The notes under the pieces are model-generated. The model saw nothing but the letters and a program-made list of their open reading frames with translations. It made no database searches and was not told where the DNA came from. From positions 3,906,001-3,970,000 of the forward strand of contig NZ_OZ246019.1 in the NCBI RefSeq assembly GCF_965230805.1: DNA of 64,000 bases, in the 5' to 3' direction. Below, piece after piece: positions 62,799 to 64,000 of this stretch; positions within the stretch are counted from its first letter, which is position 1, and each line of letters opens with the position of its first letter. This stretch comes from Marinifilum sp965230805 (GTDB lineage: Bacteria > Bacteroidota > Bacteroidia > Bacteroidales > Marinifilaceae). The translations under genes and the position numbers were made by a program.

Positions 62799-64000
62799 AT
62801 GAGATATTTACAATTGGTGATTCTTTTTTTAAGTTTTAGTTTGTTGGCAAAGGGACAAGACGAGCTAAAGTCTCCGGATGGGAAAATAAAACTTACAATA
62901 CAATCTAATCAGAGTTTAAGTTTTTCTGCTAAGCTTAATGGTCAGGAGATGATAAATAAAGCCGAATTAGAGTTTTTATTTAACAAAGAAAGCATCTTGG
63001 CAAAGAATAAATTTAAATCAAGATCATATCATGAGAAAGACATGATAAAGCCGGTTGTATCTCATAAAAATTCAACAGTTAAGCATGAATACAATGCACT
63101 GGAATTAAAATTAAATGCTAAATGTAGTATTCAGTTAAGAGCCTATAACGAGGGAGTTGCATACCGTTATATAACTAATGTAAAAAATGAAGTGGAAGTG
63201 CATGAGAAGCTTGAAATTACTTTTTCAGATGATTACAACAGTTGGGCTTCTTTGTACAAAACTTATCAAGGCTGCTATCAGGAGGAGTATACAAAGTTAA
63301 ATGTATCTCAGTTTCCTGATACCATGTACACTTATTTACCTTATCTGTTAGGGGACAAAAAAGGAAATAAAATACTAATTACTGAAGCTGACCATTACGA
63401 TTATCCGCATATGTTTCTGAAAAAAGGAGAAAAAGAAAATCAATTAACTGCTACTTTCCCTCCCTATCCACTAGAAACAGAATTGTATGGTGACCGAAGA
63501 AGCCGTATTACCAAAGAAGCGGATTTTATTGCCAAAACCAAAGGGACAAGAAGTTTCCCATGGCGAGTTTTCTTATTAACAGAGAATGATGGACAGCTTA
63601 TAGAGTCTGATATGATCTATTGTTTGTCGAGGGAAAACAAAAAAAAGGATAACTCATGGATAAAACCCGGTAGGGTTGCTTGGGACTGGTGGAATGCGTC
63701 TAATTTATATGGTGTTGATTTCGAGTCGGGCTTGAACACTAAAACCTGGAAATATTATATCGACTTTGCGGCAAAAAATGGCTTAGAATATATCATTTTA
63801 GATGAAGGTTGGTCAGTTTCAACAAGGGATCTAACTAAAGCTAATCCTGAAACAGATTTGCAATACCTAATTGATTATGGCAAGAAGAAGGGGGTAGGTA
63901 TTATTCTTTGGGCCACTTGGCGAGCATTAAACGAGCAGTGGGAAGTATTAGATAAATTTGTAGAATGGGGTGCTGCCGGTATCAAGGTAGATTTTATGGA
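62799..64000 (+). CDS. GH97 glycoside hydrolase, probable alpha-galactosidase, 3' end cut by the window
   Basis: The first 400 residues of a GH97 enzyme. The signal peptide is MRYLQLVILFLSFSLLAKGQ. The N-terminal beta-super-sandwich follows (SPDGKIKLTIQSNQSLSFSA, NEGVAYRYITN, TFPPYPLETELYGDRRS). The TIM barrel begins near residue 293 with VAWDWWNASNLYGVDF and FAAKNGLEYIILDEGWS. The last visible residues GIKVDFM contain Asp398, which lies where retaining GH97 enzymes (the alpha-galactosidase branch) have their nucleophile. Inverting SusB-type alpha-glucosidases lack an Asp there. Alpha-galactosidase activity would suit a galactan with alternating alpha and beta links. The C-terminus is outside the window. 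Confidence 0.88.
   Translation, partial: MRYLQLVILFLSFSLLAKGQDELKSPDGKIKLTIQSNQSLSFSAKLNGQEMINKAELEFLFNKESILAKNKFKSRSYHEKDMIKPVVSHKNSTVKHEYNALELKLNAKCSIQLRAYNEGVAYRYITNVKNEVEVHEKLEITFSDDYNSWASLYKTYQGCYQEEYTKLNVSQFPDTMYTYLPYLLGDKKGNKILITEADHYDYPHMFLKKGEKENQLTATFPPYPLETELYGDRRSRITKEADFIAKTKGTRSFPWRVFLLTENDGQLIESDMIYCLSRENKKKDNSWIKPGRVAWDWWNASNLYGVDFESGLNTKTWKYYIDFAAKNGLEYIILDEGWSVSTRDLTKANPETDLQYLIDYGKKKGVGIILWATWRALNEQWEVLDKFVEWGAAGIKVDFM

Overview
The window is one large polysaccharide utilisation region of a Bacteroidetes (Bacteroidota) genome. The evidence is five SusC/SusD-type outer-membrane transporter pairs, lipoprotein signal peptides with a late Cys, a hybrid two-component system (HTCS), AT-rich DNA and a TAnnTTTG-like promoter element. 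Ten family S1 sulfatases alongside GH2, GH16, GH97 and a GH30-like enzyme point to a marine organism that eats a sulfated, galactose-rich algal glycan such as a carrageenan- or agar/porphyran-type galactan. The exact glycan and the genus are inference; no 16S or housekeeping gene is present.

Layout. 1-9346: two SusCD pairs in tandem, the first SusC cut by the window edge. 9577-24511: an enzyme block of six sulfatases, a LacZ-like GH2 beta-galactosidase and a GH30-like hydrolase. 24906-31386: third SusCD pair, a surface glycan-binding lipoprotein and a GH16 enzyme. 31454-32186: a noncoding segment with a 41-bp tandem array and a MITE-like element. 32209-37392: a LacI-type regulator (minus strand), divergent from a sodium:solute symporter and an unusual FAD-dependent oxidoreductase. 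37431-42191: fourth SusCD pair, ended by a clear terminator. 42803-52267: second enzyme block (sulfatase, GH16, GH2, three sulfatases). 53214-57323: HTCS sensor/regulator, followed by the fifth SusCD pair (57592-62280) and the start of a GH97 enzyme that runs off the window.

How it may work together (inference). Surface GH16 and GH30-like enzymes cut the polymer, SusCD pairs and the binding lipoprotein capture and import oligosaccharides, periplasmic sulfatases remove sulfate from different positions, and GH2 and GH97 exo-enzymes release galactose-type sugars. The symporter would carry the product across the inner membrane, where the oxidoreductase may act. Two control circuits are visible. 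One is a LacI regulator with near-palindromic GGGAACGTTCCC-like sites at three promoter regions (9.46, 24.68 and 33.32 kb). The other is the HTCS, with a direct repeat in front of the fifth susC.

The less ordinary features are a roughly 100-bp leader sequence in three copies directly before three different enzyme genes, and helically spaced tandem repeats (41, 23 and 21-22 bp) behind three transcription units. Others are a MITE with a solo end elsewhere in the window, and an FAD oxidoreductase fused to two beta-sandwich domains.
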